From: Microthyrium microscopicum
Lineage: Eukaryota > Ascomycota > Dothideomycetes > Microthyriales > Microthyriaceae
Length of the DNA stretch: 64,000 nucleotides
Direction of reading: 5' to 3'
NCBI GenBank assembly: GCA_010405405.1
Contig: MU004241.1
Span: 1,213,359 to 1,277,358, forward strand
The translations under genes and the position numbers were made by a program. Of this stretch, positions 1-10,854 are shown one piece after another. Below the pieces are notes generated by a model. That model was not told the origin of the DNA. It ran no database searches and saw nothing but the letters and a program-made list of their open reading frames with translations. The stretch's first letter is position 1. Each line of letters starts with the position of its first letter.

Positions 1-2293
1 CAGTACTCTTGGATCAAGATAGTAGTTGTTGTCGCCATAGAATTTGGCCTTTGGGTGCATCTCTCGTTGTAACTTACGTATCTGTGTCAAGAGCTGCCAG
101 ATACGCCCAGCTAGGAGAAACTCGTTCATATCGAGAAGCATGATGTTCTGGAAAAGCTTCCAAAGCTTCAATACCAACGGTTCAATGGCAGAAAGAACTT
201 CATCTCGAGATATGTGATCCAAGATCGACTCGATGACCACAACAGCCGCGTAAAGTTCAGAGATTGAATCGACATCTTCGCCCAAGGCCGGGCCGTCTCC
301 ATTGATGGTCCCGCCCGACACAGCTTCGATGCCAAATTGGCTAGCCATCTTCTGTACCGGAAGGGTATACTTGTCCAACAAGTCCTGGATTTGAGTTGTG
401 CTTAAACTCTGTGAGACTGCTGACCCTACCATATCAATCAGAGCCGTGTCCAACCAACATATTTGATCGAGAGCATCAGGTGTTAATGTATCAACCGCTT
501 CAGATATTTGTGTGAACCAAAGTCTAATGAATTGATCAAGCTTTCGAGACTCTCGATATGCAGTCATCAACCCAGCAACGATGTCAAGTATGAATTCACT
601 GCGTTTCTGATCGTAATAACTTGGAGACGACTCTGTCGGTTTTTCTACAGATTCCCATCGCACATTCGAAATGTGAGATACAATGGCCTGAGTAAATATA
701 TGAGCTCTCGAGACTTCAGGGGTTTTATCATTAGTGATGGGCTGCTTCCCGGCATCTGCGAACAAACCGCCATCGATTTCCAAGATTATTTTGACCAAGG
801 GCCACCTCACGCGGTAGAGGGACGATTTGTCTTTGATGGGAGCTTGAATGATTCTTGAGTATCGAATCAAAATTTCTCCCAGCATGGCCTGAGAGATCTC
901 CAATTTGTATTCCTTTGCCAGCTTGAGCATGTCCTCGAACGGAACTTTCGTAGTGTATTTGGAGGCGGTCTGCTCCGAGCGACCAAAGAAAGAGTACTCA
1001 ACTTGCTCCGAGAGTTTGCCTCCAGAGCATGCCGCCAAAACCTCAAGGACTGATTCGAGCCAGGGTGCCTCTTCCGATCGTTGTTTCGGTGTTGAGCGAC
1101 GTGATCCTTCGATAGCCAAGCGGTAGAATTGAGGAATACCTGACAGAATCAGGCGAGTTTCAGATAGGAGATCCTGCTGATATAGATACGATAAAGTCTC
1201 TTGGAGTGGCTTCCAGCTTTTTACAAGCAATTGTATCATCTGCTCTCTTGTAGTATCTTCTTCATCCTGGTAGCTGAAGAATGATGCTCTTGCAGGAAGC
1301 AAAAGATGCTCCTTGAATAACGAATCCAATTTCTGTCGTACAGAGTCGGCCCTTACCGCCTTCTCTATATCCTGTGTAAAGTTTAAATCGAGCAATCGGC
1401 CGTAGAGCAATATTGACGGGACAAGACAGTAATCTGAAAAAAGTGCTGTAGACGCTCCAGTTTCATCGTCGGCATTGATTGATCGAAGTTTCCAGATCAC
1501 AAAAATCGATTTAAGAAGCCCCGAGGACTGTTCATCGCCTTGTTGAAGGCATTTGACCGAGGCTGTCAATCCAGCGCTGAGCAGTTCTGCGGCGAATTGA
1601 GCAGGAGTTCTGAGAATGGACCTGAAGTGCTCTGATGATATTTTGGAAGACTCCGAGACATGTGTTTGTGCGCCAGCAATGAGCTTTTCGAGAAAGCATC
1701 CCACAAGTTGATAGACATCTTCGGGGCTAAATATCACGGAAGGCTCCAGGGGTTGCTCCATATTGTCATTGTGTCTCTTTCTCTTTCTTCCTTGCTTTTT
1801 GGACTTTCCGGAATCTGAGGTATACTGTGGAGCCTGACCACTTGCCACAAGCGCAGGCTTCCCAGCCTTTTGTGATGCGACCCATTCACCCAGAGTCTTT
1901 TGGATACTTGAAAGTATATTTGCTGAGTTGAGTAGTCTGGCAGAATGAATTCTAGGGACCAAGTCCAGTAGATGGATCAGCAGTTTCCAGCTGAATGGGC
2001 ATAACCGAAATTTCTTTCCCAGCTCTTCATCTTTGGCTTTCAATTTCTCCAGTAGCCACTTGAGAACCCACTCTGCGCGCGCATGGGTGTATTGTCTGGA
2101 GACTTTGGAATCTGACACAAGTTCCGATATACCCGCAATCTGGGCAGCTTCAGTGAGACGTTTTTCAATGTCGCTTTCCGAGTCCAGTTTTTGAAGCTTC
2201 GCGAGAGAAGCTTGAATGGAGCCCTGCAAGCGTCAGTATTTCCTATTCTTTATAAATCTTTGCGTGATATTATACCCTACTAGATGGTGCCAT
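1..2293 (-). CDS. Urb2/Npa2-like nucleolar ribosome-biogenesis protein, N-terminal part (runs off left edge)
   Basis: Seen: the minus strand is open from 2223 to the window edge (741 codons, frame kept to base 1). An 18-nt first exon (2293-2276, MAPSSR) joins across a 52-nt intron (2275-2224; donor GTATAA, branch CTGAC, acceptor CAG) to GSIQASLAKLQ. The product is helical and Leu/Ser-rich with one basic patch near KKQGRKRKR, a likely nuclear signal. Family knowledge: the composition and segments resemble the fungal Urb2/Npa2 family, which acts in early 60S pre-ribosome assembly in the nucleolus. Fungal members are well over 1,000 residues, so roughly half (747 aa) is visible. The gene is divergent from Mic10, and the two share a 359-bp promoter. 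The family call rests on overall character, because the Urb2 signature domain is C-terminal and lies outside the window. Confidence 0.7.
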
Positions 2294-2652
2294 CGAATCT
2301 TGGAATGTTGGAATTACCGGCGGATATAATGTCTGGACGTTCAAAATTCTGGTGATACTGAATTTCGCGATGCGCCAAAAAAAATATGGAGTTGCAAGAC
2401 ACTAGGCGCGCTTGGCGGCTAAGCGCGCTAATGACATGGTTGTGAGATGATCCTGGTGTCTCTAGCTTTCTTTCCTCGGTTTGCAAGAAATTGACCCGGA
2501 TACACTTCGCCTTTAACCGGACAATACATCTCAACCCCAAATACTATCACCTCCAATTGACGGACAGGTTCTTTGTCGCCTCAATTGAGCTTCCAAGACT
2601 GCCAAGTCGTCCGACCTCTACACAAACAGCGAGCTTCAGACTAGACGCCACG
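2294..2652. promoter_or_regulatory. Bidirectional promoter between the Urb2-like gene and Mic10
   Basis: This 359-bp gap separates two divergent start codons. It holds an imperfect GC-rich inverted repeat (GCGCGCTT at about 2405 and AAGCGCGC at about 2419) in an otherwise AT-leaning sequence. No clear TATA box was seen. Regulatory meaning is inferred from position only. Confidence 0.5.
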
Positions 2653-3144
2653 ATGGCCGAGGAAGCAAAGTCAACAATTCCGGCACCAATTGCACGCACC
2701 TCGAAGCCCTTGAGCGAGGCATTATTGAATGATAAGGTACGCATACGTGATCTTTAGGTTTGGTGGCTTTGGAACGCTTGGAATCATGGCCACTTTGGCG
2801 GCCACAGCTCCCAGTCGCTGAAGTTATAGACGGATAGTCCTTGTTCTAGTTCTAACATCTTGATAGTGGGACCGCTGTCTCTCTTCTGTCCTCATTCGAT
2901 CCGGCCTCGGTCTTTCATTCGGCGTAATATTCTCTGTCTTGCTATTCAAGCGTAGGGCGTGGCCACTGTGGATAGGAACTGGATTTGGAGCTGGTCGTGC
3001 TGTGGAAGAATGCGACAACGTGAGCTAGCAACACTATGCCATCATAGTTGATGAGACACTAATTGTGAATCTTAATAGTCCTTCAAGCGCGCTGCATCAG
3101 AATCAAAAGATGGTCTCGGTGGTCTCCGGGTTTTGCGACCATGA
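2653..3144 (+). CDS. MIC10: MICOS complex subunit Mic10
   Basis: Three exons: 2653-2736, 2867-3019 and 3079-3144. All junctions are GT-AG and in phase 0; the first intron has branch CTAAC. The 100-aa product has the Mic10 layout: a short N-terminus ending SEALLNDK, then WDRCLSSVLI, a first membrane hairpin arm with glycines spaced as in SGLGLSFG, basic KRR, and a second arm with GTGFGAGRA. Family knowledge: Mic10 sits in the inner mitochondrial membrane, oligomerises through these glycine motifs and bends the membrane at crista junctions. The length matches fungal Mic10. No annotation is possible from single long frames because each exon is short; the splice reading is supported by continuous family-like sequence across both junctions. 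Confidence 0.93.
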
Positions 3145-3346
3145 ATGCTTTCATAATATTGTAACGATGGGAACGACCTTTGAAAAGGCCACAAAAGCTG
3201 GGATATACAAAACTGGCCGGATCCTAACAACTACTGTATTATAGTGTTGGGCTTTGACACGAGTGGAATCCCCGACTCCCTGATTTTGCGGAAATAAATG
3301 CTCATATGCTTGATTTCGGTACCAGGACTGATTACGACTACCAGTG

Positions 3347-4279
3347 CTATTCCTTTCTCCACTCCTTGTATTCAGCGGCCAAATGGCTGTTGAATGCTGT
3401 CCAGTTGTTTCGAGTCAACTTCTTCTTTTTACATCTCCAGCAGACCATTTCTGGGCTGTAGTTCATGGTTTGAGCTTCCCAGCGAGGATCGTTCTCTGAT
3501 AGAGGAAATTCATCTAGTTGAGCGAGGAAGGAAGTGTTGAAAACTTTATAGTGGTGGCCAGTCTTCATGTACTCTCCCATATTATCCTTCGATATGATAT
3601 GAATGTGGAGGTGCGACATTGATGGAAATGTATGCACTCCAACTTTGAACTCCTTTGTCCAATCGCGTCCTGGCGGCAATTCGTCTGGTAACTCATCTGC
3701 CATCATGGCTTCCATCCGCTCTTTCTCCAATGCACTATGCTCGCAAAGCATTCGACGAAGTTCCGCCGCGGCAGTTACCACAGCTTCCTTCGCCTTCCTC
3801 TTCGCACTCTCTAGAAATTTCTCATCTCTTAGTGCGATGAAGGGATGTGGACGATAATATTGAGGATTACGAGACATTAAAAGAAAGTGAACTTTGCTCT
3901 TTGGGTATGCGTCCTTTAGCAGTACCCAATCATCATCGTAGCTAATCACACGCTGCTCTGGATTGATCTCCGGATGCAGTATATATTGAATCAAAGCGTC
4001 TCTGTAGGTTCTGTTGTAATTGCTTGGAGCAAGATAGTTTGAAAGTGGATGCGTAGGATGATCGACGTATTTGTATTCATTCGCGGAATCCTCTGGGTAG
4101 TATGCGTGAGTTGGAGCGTAAAATGAGTACTTATGGTAGTGCTTACCAGAGGCTTGGATTCTTGCAAAACGCTTTGTAACTGATGTTTCTGCCACTCGAC
4201 GACTTAGAGAGGAAAGGGGTTCAACAGCTTGATCTCCTGGGAATCCATCATCTGGTGCGGAACCTTCTTCTTGATCCAT
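3347..4279 (-). CDS. HNT3: Aprataxin-like DNA 5'-adenylate hydrolase (HIT plus zinc finger, Hnt3 type)
   Basis: Single exon, 310 aa. The HIT histidine triad is H223-L-H225-I-H227. It is followed by the family's GEYMKTGHHYKVFN segment and a C-terminal C2HE zinc finger (C280, C283, H299, E303), the ligand pattern known from fission yeast aprataxin. The upstream DDWVLLKDAYPKSKVHFLLM segment is the HIT core strand region. Family role: removes AMP from 5'-adenylated DNA left by abortive ligation, in the nucleus. There is no FHA domain, as is normal for fungal members. The first 60 residues look disordered. The gene is convergent with Mic10 (202 bp between stop codons) and divergent from the helicase gene. 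Confidence 0.93.
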   Translation of the reverse strand: MDQEEGSAPDDGFPGDQAVEPLSSLSRRVAETSVTKRFARIQASGKHYHKYSFYAPTHAYYPEDSANEYKYVDHPTHPLSNYLAPSNYNRTYRDALIQYILHPEINPEQRVISYDDDWVLLKDAYPKSKVHFLLMSRNPQYYRPHPFIALRDEKFLESAKRKAKEAVVTAAAELRRMLCEHSALEKERMEAMMADELPDELPPGRDWTKEFKVGVHTFPSMSHLHIHIISKDNMGEYMKTGHHYKVFNTSFLAQLDEFPLSENDPRWEAQTMNYSPEMVCWRCKKKKLTRNNWTAFNSHLAAEYKEWRKE

Positions 4280-4773
4280 GTTGAATCGCGGGTCATGAAA
4301 AAAGAAGAGTCAAGTACTGGCAAACAAGTTCCTAGAGAGATAACCTGATATGAGTTCTAGAGTAAAGATTTACGAGGTAGTACTCTAGGAATGTGAAGGT
4401 TGCTACAGTAAACGGCGCGAAAGGACGTGACTGCCAGTAAGTGGTGTCTACTTTGGCACCTCACAATCACGTATGATCAAATCAAATGATTTTCCAGAGA
4501 CTAAGATCAATGTGGTCGATTAATATTGAATTACGTCAATGTCATTTAATACAAGATGGAGTGGCTGGATGGAGTTTATGATGCATCTGATCTGACGCGC
4601 TCAAGGCTCACATACGGCAAAACCACAACTTTCAGGAAGGAGCCCCACAAATTTGGTCACCTTCTCTTCACCTTTCTCTTCCACAAATATTCTCCCTTCA
4701 GCGCATCGAACCAAGACCCTATGGATAAACTCGATTCATCGTCTATCGCCGCTCTCGTACCCTACGGCACACG
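4280..4773. promoter_or_regulatory. Intergenic region between divergent HNT3-like and helicase genes
   Basis: This 494-bp region must carry both promoters. An alternative-frame open stretch (4556-4909) overlaps the helicase start, but its sequence looks non-coding. No recognised element was seen besides AT-rich runs around 4,490-4,560. Confidence 0.4.
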
Positions 4774-7700
4774 ATGCCTAACAAGCCTCATGCCCCACGT
4801 GGTGCGCCCAACAAGAAATCCACAACTGCCTCATCCACAAGCGCGAAAGACTCTGCCAAAGCCGACCCAAAAAGTGGAAGCGGCAAGAAAGGCCAGAGCA
4901 GTGCGGTGAAAGAAAAGGATGACAAGAAGAGTTCAGGGAAGAAGCAAGATGGGAAGAGTGGGCAGGCTTCAAAAACAACTGATCCGCCGGAGGAAGCTCC
5001 AAAGAAACCCGATACGAGAACATTGATCGGAGGTGCCTCTTGGACTGGAAAGCTCCCAGTGACCCTGCTGGCGGAACTATGTCAGAAACAGAAATGGAAC
5101 AAGCCCGAATACACAATGTCCCGAATACCCAGCGGTTTCATCTCTGGCGTTATACTCTCCTCTAAAGATATGAAGACAGGCGATACCACGACCCTTCCTA
5201 TCATTGAAATTCCAAGAGATCAGCGAGAGGTAGTAGCAGAGCCGACTGCAGTAGAGGCCAGACATTTTGCCGCTACTTATGCCATGTTTCGAATCACCAG
5301 CATGAAAAACACACACATGATGATGCCGCCAAAGTATAAAGATCTGTGGAAAGGATTGTTCCAAGATCTCAAGAAGCGGGATGTTGAAAGCGGTAAGGCT
5401 TGGACATACGAAGCAGATCCATTTGCCACGGCACGTCAAAGAGAAGAAGACGAGAAAAAACGAATCAAGAAACGAGAGGAGGAGGAACGACTAAAAGCGA
5501 AGAGAGCTCAGGATCCAAAACTGGCGTTCGCTCCCCCTAAAAGCAAAGCTTGGGAGAGAGCCCCGACCGTTGAACTTGGAAAAAGGGTTCGATTAGATGT
5601 TGAAGCACTCGTACAACAGCAGACGGTGTGGAACTCCAAAGGTATCACACCAACCCCGGCACTGAAAAGCCAGGTCATGAACGAATTGTCTAAGCTTGGA
5701 TTCCGACAATCTCATGTGCAAGAAGCCCTTGATATCTGCAAAGACAAAGAGGAGGTGCTAGAGTGGCTTCTAGCACATGTTCCAGAAGACGATCTCCCTC
5801 CGTGGAGTCTTCCTGAGAATTACATCGCTGGAGTATCCATGGCGCGATCAGATTTGAAAGCAGAAGCTGCAATCAGTCGCCTTGCCCTTTCTGGATACTC
5901 GCGAGATTTATGTGAAGAAACTCTGGAAGCAAATAAAGGGAATGAGACCGCCGCAGCGTCCGCTCTCCAGTCACGGCTATTGAACGACACAACATCATCT
6001 GAAGATGATTTTTTGGAGCTGGAGGACGACGGAACTTGGGCTGAAGAATTGGAGGCCGTGTTGTCCGTGTTCAGCGATCGATGTTTCAAAAAGTCCAAGA
6101 CTTGCGTCGAAATCGTTGCTCGACCTGAAAATGTCAAGGCAACTATCAAGATACAGGTAGACAAATCATCAAATTATCCGATGCGAGAACCAATTCTCAG
6201 TATCAAAGCCGACCTGCCCGCTTACATCAGACTAAGTCTAACGAAGCAAGCTTTATTATATGCACGGGAATCACTACTCGGCGATCAAATGATATTCGGT
6301 TTACTTGACTGGGTTGAGCAAAATGCAGCTCATATCATTGCTAATCCTGGACGCTTGAGTGAAGTGTCTGCTGTTGCTGTTGCCGGCGAAGTCAAACCAT
6401 CTATGGCTCGATCCAAAGCTACACATCGCCAGCAAATCCATCCTATAGATTGGACTCGGGGTTCGAAGAAGAGTCAAGACATACTGTCCGCTTACGAACA
6501 AAAGCAATCCAATCCAAAGCATCAGAATCTTCTTTTTGATCGACAAGGCTTACCTGCTTGGCAAGTCAGAGAAGACATTATCAAAGCAGTCAATAAGAAC
6601 AAAGTGACTATAATCTCTGGTGAAACAGGATCTGGCAAGTCAACTCAGTCGGTGCAATTTGTACTGGATGATCTTATCGAACGAGGTTTTGGAGGTGCAG
6701 CAAATATCATCTGCACACAACCTCGACGAATTAGCGCCCTTGGTCTTGCTGATCGAGTGTCCGAAGAGCGTGGAGATACTGTTGGAAATGAAGTTGGATA
6801 CATAATTCGTGGGGATTCCAAAGTCAAGCGCGGTGCCACAAGAATTACCTTTGTCACTACTGGTGTTCTATTGAGAAGATTGCAAACATCTGGGGGCTCA
6901 ACAAAAGATATCGTTGCTGCTTTGGCAGATGTCAGTCATATTTTCATCGATGAAGTCCATGAGCGTGCAGTAGATGCCGATTTTCTCTTGGTACTACTGA
7001 AAGACGTCTTGAGAAGCCGGCAAGATCTAAGGGTCATCCTCATGTCTGCAACGGCAGATGCCGAAGGATTTGAGCGATACTTTTCGGAAATTGGCACTGT
7101 CGGCCGGGTGCATGTCAGAGGACGAACTTTTCCAGTCGTAGACTTTTACAAAGATGATGTTATTCGTATGACTGGATATGGCGGTATGGAAATGGACGAT
7201 GACGATAATGACGAACTGGACCAATTCAAGCTTTCCAAAGCTCTTCAAGCAACTGGTATGAAAATCGACTATGGTTTTATAGCTCGGACAGTTGAGCATA
7301 TCGATCGACAACTTGGCTCACAAGAAGGCGGAATCCTGATATTCCTACCTGGAACTATGGAAATTAATCGAACGCTGGATCGACTCTCCAATTCAAGATT
7401 CTGGGCTCTACCACTTCATGCATCTCTTCCCCCTGGCGAACAACGACGAGTTTTTCCGCCGGCACCTAAAGGAAAACGAAAGGTTATTGCAGCTACAAAC
7501 GTTGCCGAAACATCAATCACTATCCCAGATATTGTGGCTGTTATCGACACTGGACGCGTCAAGGAGACTACGTATGATCCGGATACTTCCACACAGAGAC
7601 TTGTTGAAGCCTGGGCATCTCGCGCGGCTTGTGCCCAACGCCGTGGCAGAGCTGGTCGAGTACAGGAGGGATTCTGCTACAAGCTCTTCACACGCAATGC

Positions 7701-8880
7701 CGAACAGAAAATGCGAGAACGACCTGATCCTGAAATAACTAGAGTGCCACTAGAGCAGCTCTGTCTATCAGTGAAGAGCATGGGAGTGGAGGACGTTTCT
7801 GCATTCTTGGCCTCCGCGCTCACTCCCCCTTCATCACCAGCAGTGAATGCTGCTTTGGAACTCCTCACTCGAGTTGGTGCTTTAGAAGATGGGGAGCTCA
7901 CAGCTCTAGGGAAACACTTGGCCATGATTCCAGCTGATCTGAAGTGTGCAAAACTACTCGTACTGGGCTGTACATTCCAATGTGTTGATGCATGTTTGAC
8001 GATATCAGCGCTACTGGGAGGACGAAGTCCATTTTTCAATACCCTAGACAAGCGAGAGGAAGTCAAAAAGATACGCTACGATTTCGCTCCGGGCCTAGGC
8101 GATCTCATCTCAGACCTGCGAGCATACGAAGCCTGGCAAGAAAACCGACGCCAGCTTTCCCACCGCGATCTGCGCGCCTGGTGTGGCGAGAACTTCCTTA
8201 ATCCGCAAACACTGCGAGATGTCGAATCCAATCGCGCCCAGTTCGTATCTGCTCTCCAAGACATGGGCTTCTTACCATGGAAATACTCTCAATCCAGCGC
8301 CAACAATAACGAATTCAATGCGCAAAACACAAATACACCCCTAATACGTGCTCTGATCGCCGCATCACTGCACCCTAACATCGCATCCATCTCTTTCCCT
8401 GCCACAAAGTTCGCCGCTTCTCACACCGGCGCCCTTGCTCTGGACCCTGAAGCTCGCACCATCAAGTATTTCGCCGCTGATTCGTCCCGCGTCTTCATTC
8501 ATCCCTCTTCTACCACATTCGAAGCCAAAGGTTGGTCTTCGGATTCAAAATTCCTTGCATTTTGGGAGCGATTTGCGTCTGGAGAGGGTGATCGATCCAA
8601 GCCGTATGCTCGTGGTGTAACCCCTGTGAATGTGCTTTCTGTGCTACTGTTCGGTGGTCCGTTGGCAGTGGATACACTGGGTCGTGGAGTAGTGGTCGAT
8701 GGTTGGATTAATGTACGGGGATGGGCTCGCATATTCGTGCTAGTCGGGCGTATGCGGAAGCTGTTGGATGGGGTTCTGGAGCGCCGCGTTGATGCTCCTC
8801 AGGGGCCGCTGGAGGCGCATGAGGTTAAGATTTTGGATGTGGTGAGACGGCTGGTAGAAAAAGATGGACTGGATCGGTAA
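4774..8880 (+). CDS. DEAH-box ATP-dependent RNA helicase with UBA and RWD regions (DHX57/DHX29-like, YLR419W type)
   Basis: One exon, 1,368 aa. Residues 1-75 are Lys/Ser-rich and disordered. A charged helical stretch follows near 220-250, then a UBA-like segment around 290-340 and an RWD-like region around 410-520. The helicase core has motif I GETGSGKST (616-624), motif II DEVH (726-729), motif III SAT (758-760) and motif VI QRRGRAGR (955-962). After these come the winged-helix/ratchet and OB-fold parts usual for DEAH proteins, to the C-terminus. Motif II is DEVH rather than DEAH. Family role: 3'-5' RNA helicase of the DHX57/DHX29/YTHDC2 branch, several of which act on ribosomes or mRNA; the exact substrate here is unknown. 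The start at 4774 gives the normal basic low-complexity head. Confidence 0.9.
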   Translation: MPNKPHAPRGAPNKKSTTASSTSAKDSAKADPKSGSGKKGQSSAVKEKDDKKSSGKKQDGKSGQASKTTDPPEEAPKKPDTRTLIGGASWTGKLPVTLLAELCQKQKWNKPEYTMSRIPSGFISGVILSSKDMKTGDTTTLPIIEIPRDQREVVAEPTAVEARHFAATYAMFRITSMKNTHMMMPPKYKDLWKGLFQDLKKRDVESGKAWTYEADPFATARQREEDEKKRIKKREEEERLKAKRAQDPKLAFAPPKSKAWERAPTVELGKRVRLDVEALVQQQTVWNSKGITPTPALKSQVMNELSKLGFRQSHVQEALDICKDKEEVLEWLLAHVPEDDLPPWSLPENYIAGVSMARSDLKAEAAISRLALSGYSRDLCEETLEANKGNETAAASALQSRLLNDTTSSEDDFLELEDDGTWAEELEAVLSVFSDRCFKKSKTCVEIVARPENVKATIKIQVDKSSNYPMREPILSIKADLPAYIRLSLTKQALLYARESLLGDQMIFGLLDWVEQNAAHIIANPGRLSEVSAVAVAGEVKPSMARSKATHRQQIHPIDWTRGSKKSQDILSAYEQKQSNPKHQNLLFDRQGLPAWQVREDIIKAVNKNKVTIISGETGSGKSTQSVQFVLDDLIERGFGGAANIICTQPRRISALGLADRVSEERGDTVGNEVGYIIRGDSKVKRGATRITFVTTGVLLRRLQTSGGSTKDIVAALADVSHIFIDEVHERAVDADFLLVLLKDVLRSRQDLRVILMSATADAEGFERYFSEIGTVGRVHVRGRTFPVVDFYKDDVIRMTGYGGMEMDDDDNDELDQFKLSKALQATGMKIDYGFIARTVEHIDRQLGSQEGGILIFLPGTMEINRTLDRLSNSRFWALPLHASLPPGEQRRVFPPAPKGKRKVIAATNVAETSITIPDIVAVIDTGRVKETTYDPDTSTQRLVEAWASRAACAQRRGRAGRVQEGFCYKLFTRNAEQKMRERPDPEITRVPLEQLCLSVKSMGVEDVSAFLASALTPPSSPAVNAALELLTRVGALEDGELTALGKHLAMIPADLKCAKLLVLGCTFQCVDACLTISALLGGRSPFFNTLDKREEVKKIRYDFAPGLGDLISDLRAYEAWQENRRQLSHRDLRAWCGENFLNPQTLRDVESNRAQFVSALQDMGFLPWKYSQSSANNNEFNAQNTNTPLIRALIAASLHPNIASISFPATKFAASHTGALALDPEARTIKYFAADSSRVFIHPSSTTFEAKGWSSDSKFLAFWERFASGEGDRSKPYARGVTPVNVLSVLLFGGPLAVDTLGRGVVVDGWINVRGWARIFVLVGRMRKLLDGVLERRVDAPQGPLEAHEVKILDVVRRLVEKDGLDR

Positions 8881-9132
8881 AAGCTTGGCCTATTCCCTCA
8901 TCATTACATACACATGCTCCCTAGATGTTGGCTATAGAATTACATATGACTCGTTATGAATTATCATCATAACTTCCTTCATAAGGCAGCCTGACAAACG
9001 AAATAGCGAGTGGTGCCAATGTGCATGAGCAGGTCAAGAATTCATAACTATCTTGATGTCTCTACTACTTAAATATTTCAAAGCCTTAAACAAGTCATCT
9101 ATATAACGGAATGCTACAAAATAGAAGAACCT

Positions 9133-10854
9133 TCACCAAACAAAATTATCACTCTCCAATGGCTCCGAGTCTCCTTCATGAGACTGTAAGGTGAAATCAC
9201 TCCATCTCGAATGTCGAGCTTCATGGTCATCAACCATCTCCGTCGACGGAATATTAGTGATCAACTCAAGCTTAGCTTTCCATGGTGCTTTCAATCCGCC
9301 TCCTTCGCTGAAGTCAAGAAACGGCTCACTCTCAGTAATAAATTTCGCCCATCTATTGATGCTCTGTACAATGGTTGACAAAGCAACACCACCAACAAAT
9401 TCATGATACTCCGACGACTTTCTCTTACGTGGTTCTCTAGGGACACTCTTTCGGAATGGGCCTAACTCGCAAAGCACCAGTCGCTCTACAAGATAAGGAT
9501 GTCGAACAAGCCCTGCTTTAACATGTGCCAGTATCGTGCTTTGGTAGTACTTGACCCGATTGGCCGGATCGCCTGTTGTATAGCCGATTTTGAATAGGTT
9601 GGTATGAATAGTGTGCCGCAGTATATAAAGACTGCCATCTTTGCTGTCCTTTTTGGGGGTAATACCGTTCTTCAGCCTCTGCTTTAGCTTGGTATGAGTT
9701 GCTTGGGCGTCATCGTTTCTACACGGCTCGAAAGGATAGATTGGATATCGTTGCTGAGCGTCGTAACGCGCATAAGTCTGCATGCTCCATCGCGACGTCC
9801 ACTGCCAGAAATTTCTCAAGTGTGTCCAAAGTAGAAGAGAGATAATCTGAATAATCTGAACGGCTTTTGAAGCTTGTGCCAATGCCGTGGCTGTCGATGA
9901 AAGAGCCGATGCATTACGTGGAGGACTGGTGTTACGTGGCACGTTTATTGATGGTAATGATTCCTCTGAACAAGGGTTGATCTCCGAGTCTTGTATTCTC
10001 GGTCCTCTTCTTGCCGCAAATCGTGCTCTTTGGCTTTCCGAGTTGAGCGGCTCTGATTCATTCCATGGTCTTGGTTGACTCAGCTGCTCAGTCGACAGTA
10101 GTTCCAAGTGCGAGTCTGAATAGTCTTTGCGAAAAAGCGGTTGGTGCTTCGATGATGTTTTCGAGCTGTTGGGGTGCAAATTGGGTGAGGAGAAAGCATA
10201 TCCCGAGACAGCAGGCCGTTTTCCGTCCTTGGGTATCGACAGTCCAAACACAGGAGGGATTCCATACTTATTCTCTCGACTTTCTCGCTCAAATTCCTCG
10301 GCGGCAGAGCGCTTTCCAGACCCAACTGAGCTTTTAGAGAAACCCCTGAAACTTGAGGAAGACTTGCGCCGTATAGAAGCTGGGCTCAGGGGAGGTCGGC
10401 TGCTCAAGCTCCTCAAATAAGAACTTTTGCGAGAAGAAATAGGGGTTGAAATTGGTCGGCGAGGTGTTGACTTAATTCCAGAACTTCTCTGGGAGCGTCC
10501 CTTGGTGCCATAGAGAGAGGTGCGGCTCAGTTTCCTTCGTTGACGTTGCGTGATCTTTGATCGCAAAGCTTGTGGGAGGTGCAGAGGAGAGAGGTGTAGG
10601 TACGGATTTGTACGACGTATTACTTCTAGGCCTTTTGGCGGTATGACCAACAAGAAATTGATTGGTGATATCCATAAATCGTGAGTCGAAATCGTGAGTC
10701 GAAGCTTGCAGACGCTGTAGCGTAACTTATCAAGGGCCAACCAACGATAGGTTGTTTTTCTAACAGAGTTTGGATAGTTTGAATGACCTACAGTTCGTAG
10801 GCAGGTGGAAAGAATGAGCAAGAGCAGAACTTGACACGAAATCGTGTTGTTCAT
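9133..10854 (-). CDS. T5orf172 (DUF1766) GIY-YIG-like domain protein, N-terminus uncertain
   Basis: 573-aa frame. The recognisable part is C-terminal: GSLYILRH...LFKIGYTTGDPANRV, the YIL/KIGYT signature of the T5orf172/GIY-YIG-like family, at about residues 420-520. Before it lies a Ser/Arg/Pro-rich disordered region and one hydrophobic stretch (AVQIIQIISLLLWT, about 345-360) that could be a membrane helix. The first 75 residues are poorly supported. The only in-frame Met before residue 330 is at the very start, and a different frame starting at 10675 also reads well over 67 codons, so an intron or frameshift near 10,480-10,680 is possible. Fungal members of this family are of unknown function; DNA binding is suggested only by the phage homologue. 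The gene is convergent with the helicase. Confidence 0.65.
   Translation of the reverse strand: MNNTISCQVLLLLILSTCLRTVGHSNYPNSVRKTTYRWLALDKLRYSVCKLRLTISTHDLWISPINFLLVIPPKGLEVIRRTNPYLHLSPLHLPQALRSKITQRQRRKLSRTSLYGTKGRSQRSSGIKSTPRRPISTPISSRKSSYLRSLSSRPPLSPASIRRKSSSSFRGFSKSSVGSGKRSAAEEFERESRENKYGIPPVFGLSIPKDGKRPAVSGYAFSSPNLHPNSSKTSSKHQPLFRKDYSDSHLELLSTEQLSQPRPWNESEPLNSESQRARFAARRGPRIQDSEINPCSEESLPSINVPRNTSPPRNASALSSTATALAQASKAVQIIQIISLLLWTHLRNFWQWTSRWSMQTYARYDAQQRYPIYPFEPCRNDDAQATHTKLKQRLKNGITPKKDSKDGSLYILRHTIHTNLFKIGYTTGDPANRVKYYQSTILAHVKAGLVRHPYLVERLVLCELGPFRKSVPREPRKRKSSEYHEFVGGVALSTIVQSINRWAKFITESEPFLDFSEGGGLKAPWKAKLELITNIPSTEMVDDHEARHSRWSDFTLQSHEGDSEPLESDNFVW

Noticed and set aside
508-1126. 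Plus-strand open frames of 116 and 73 codons
   Set aside because: They are antisense shadows of the Urb2-like gene, whose minus-strand frame is open across the whole interval.
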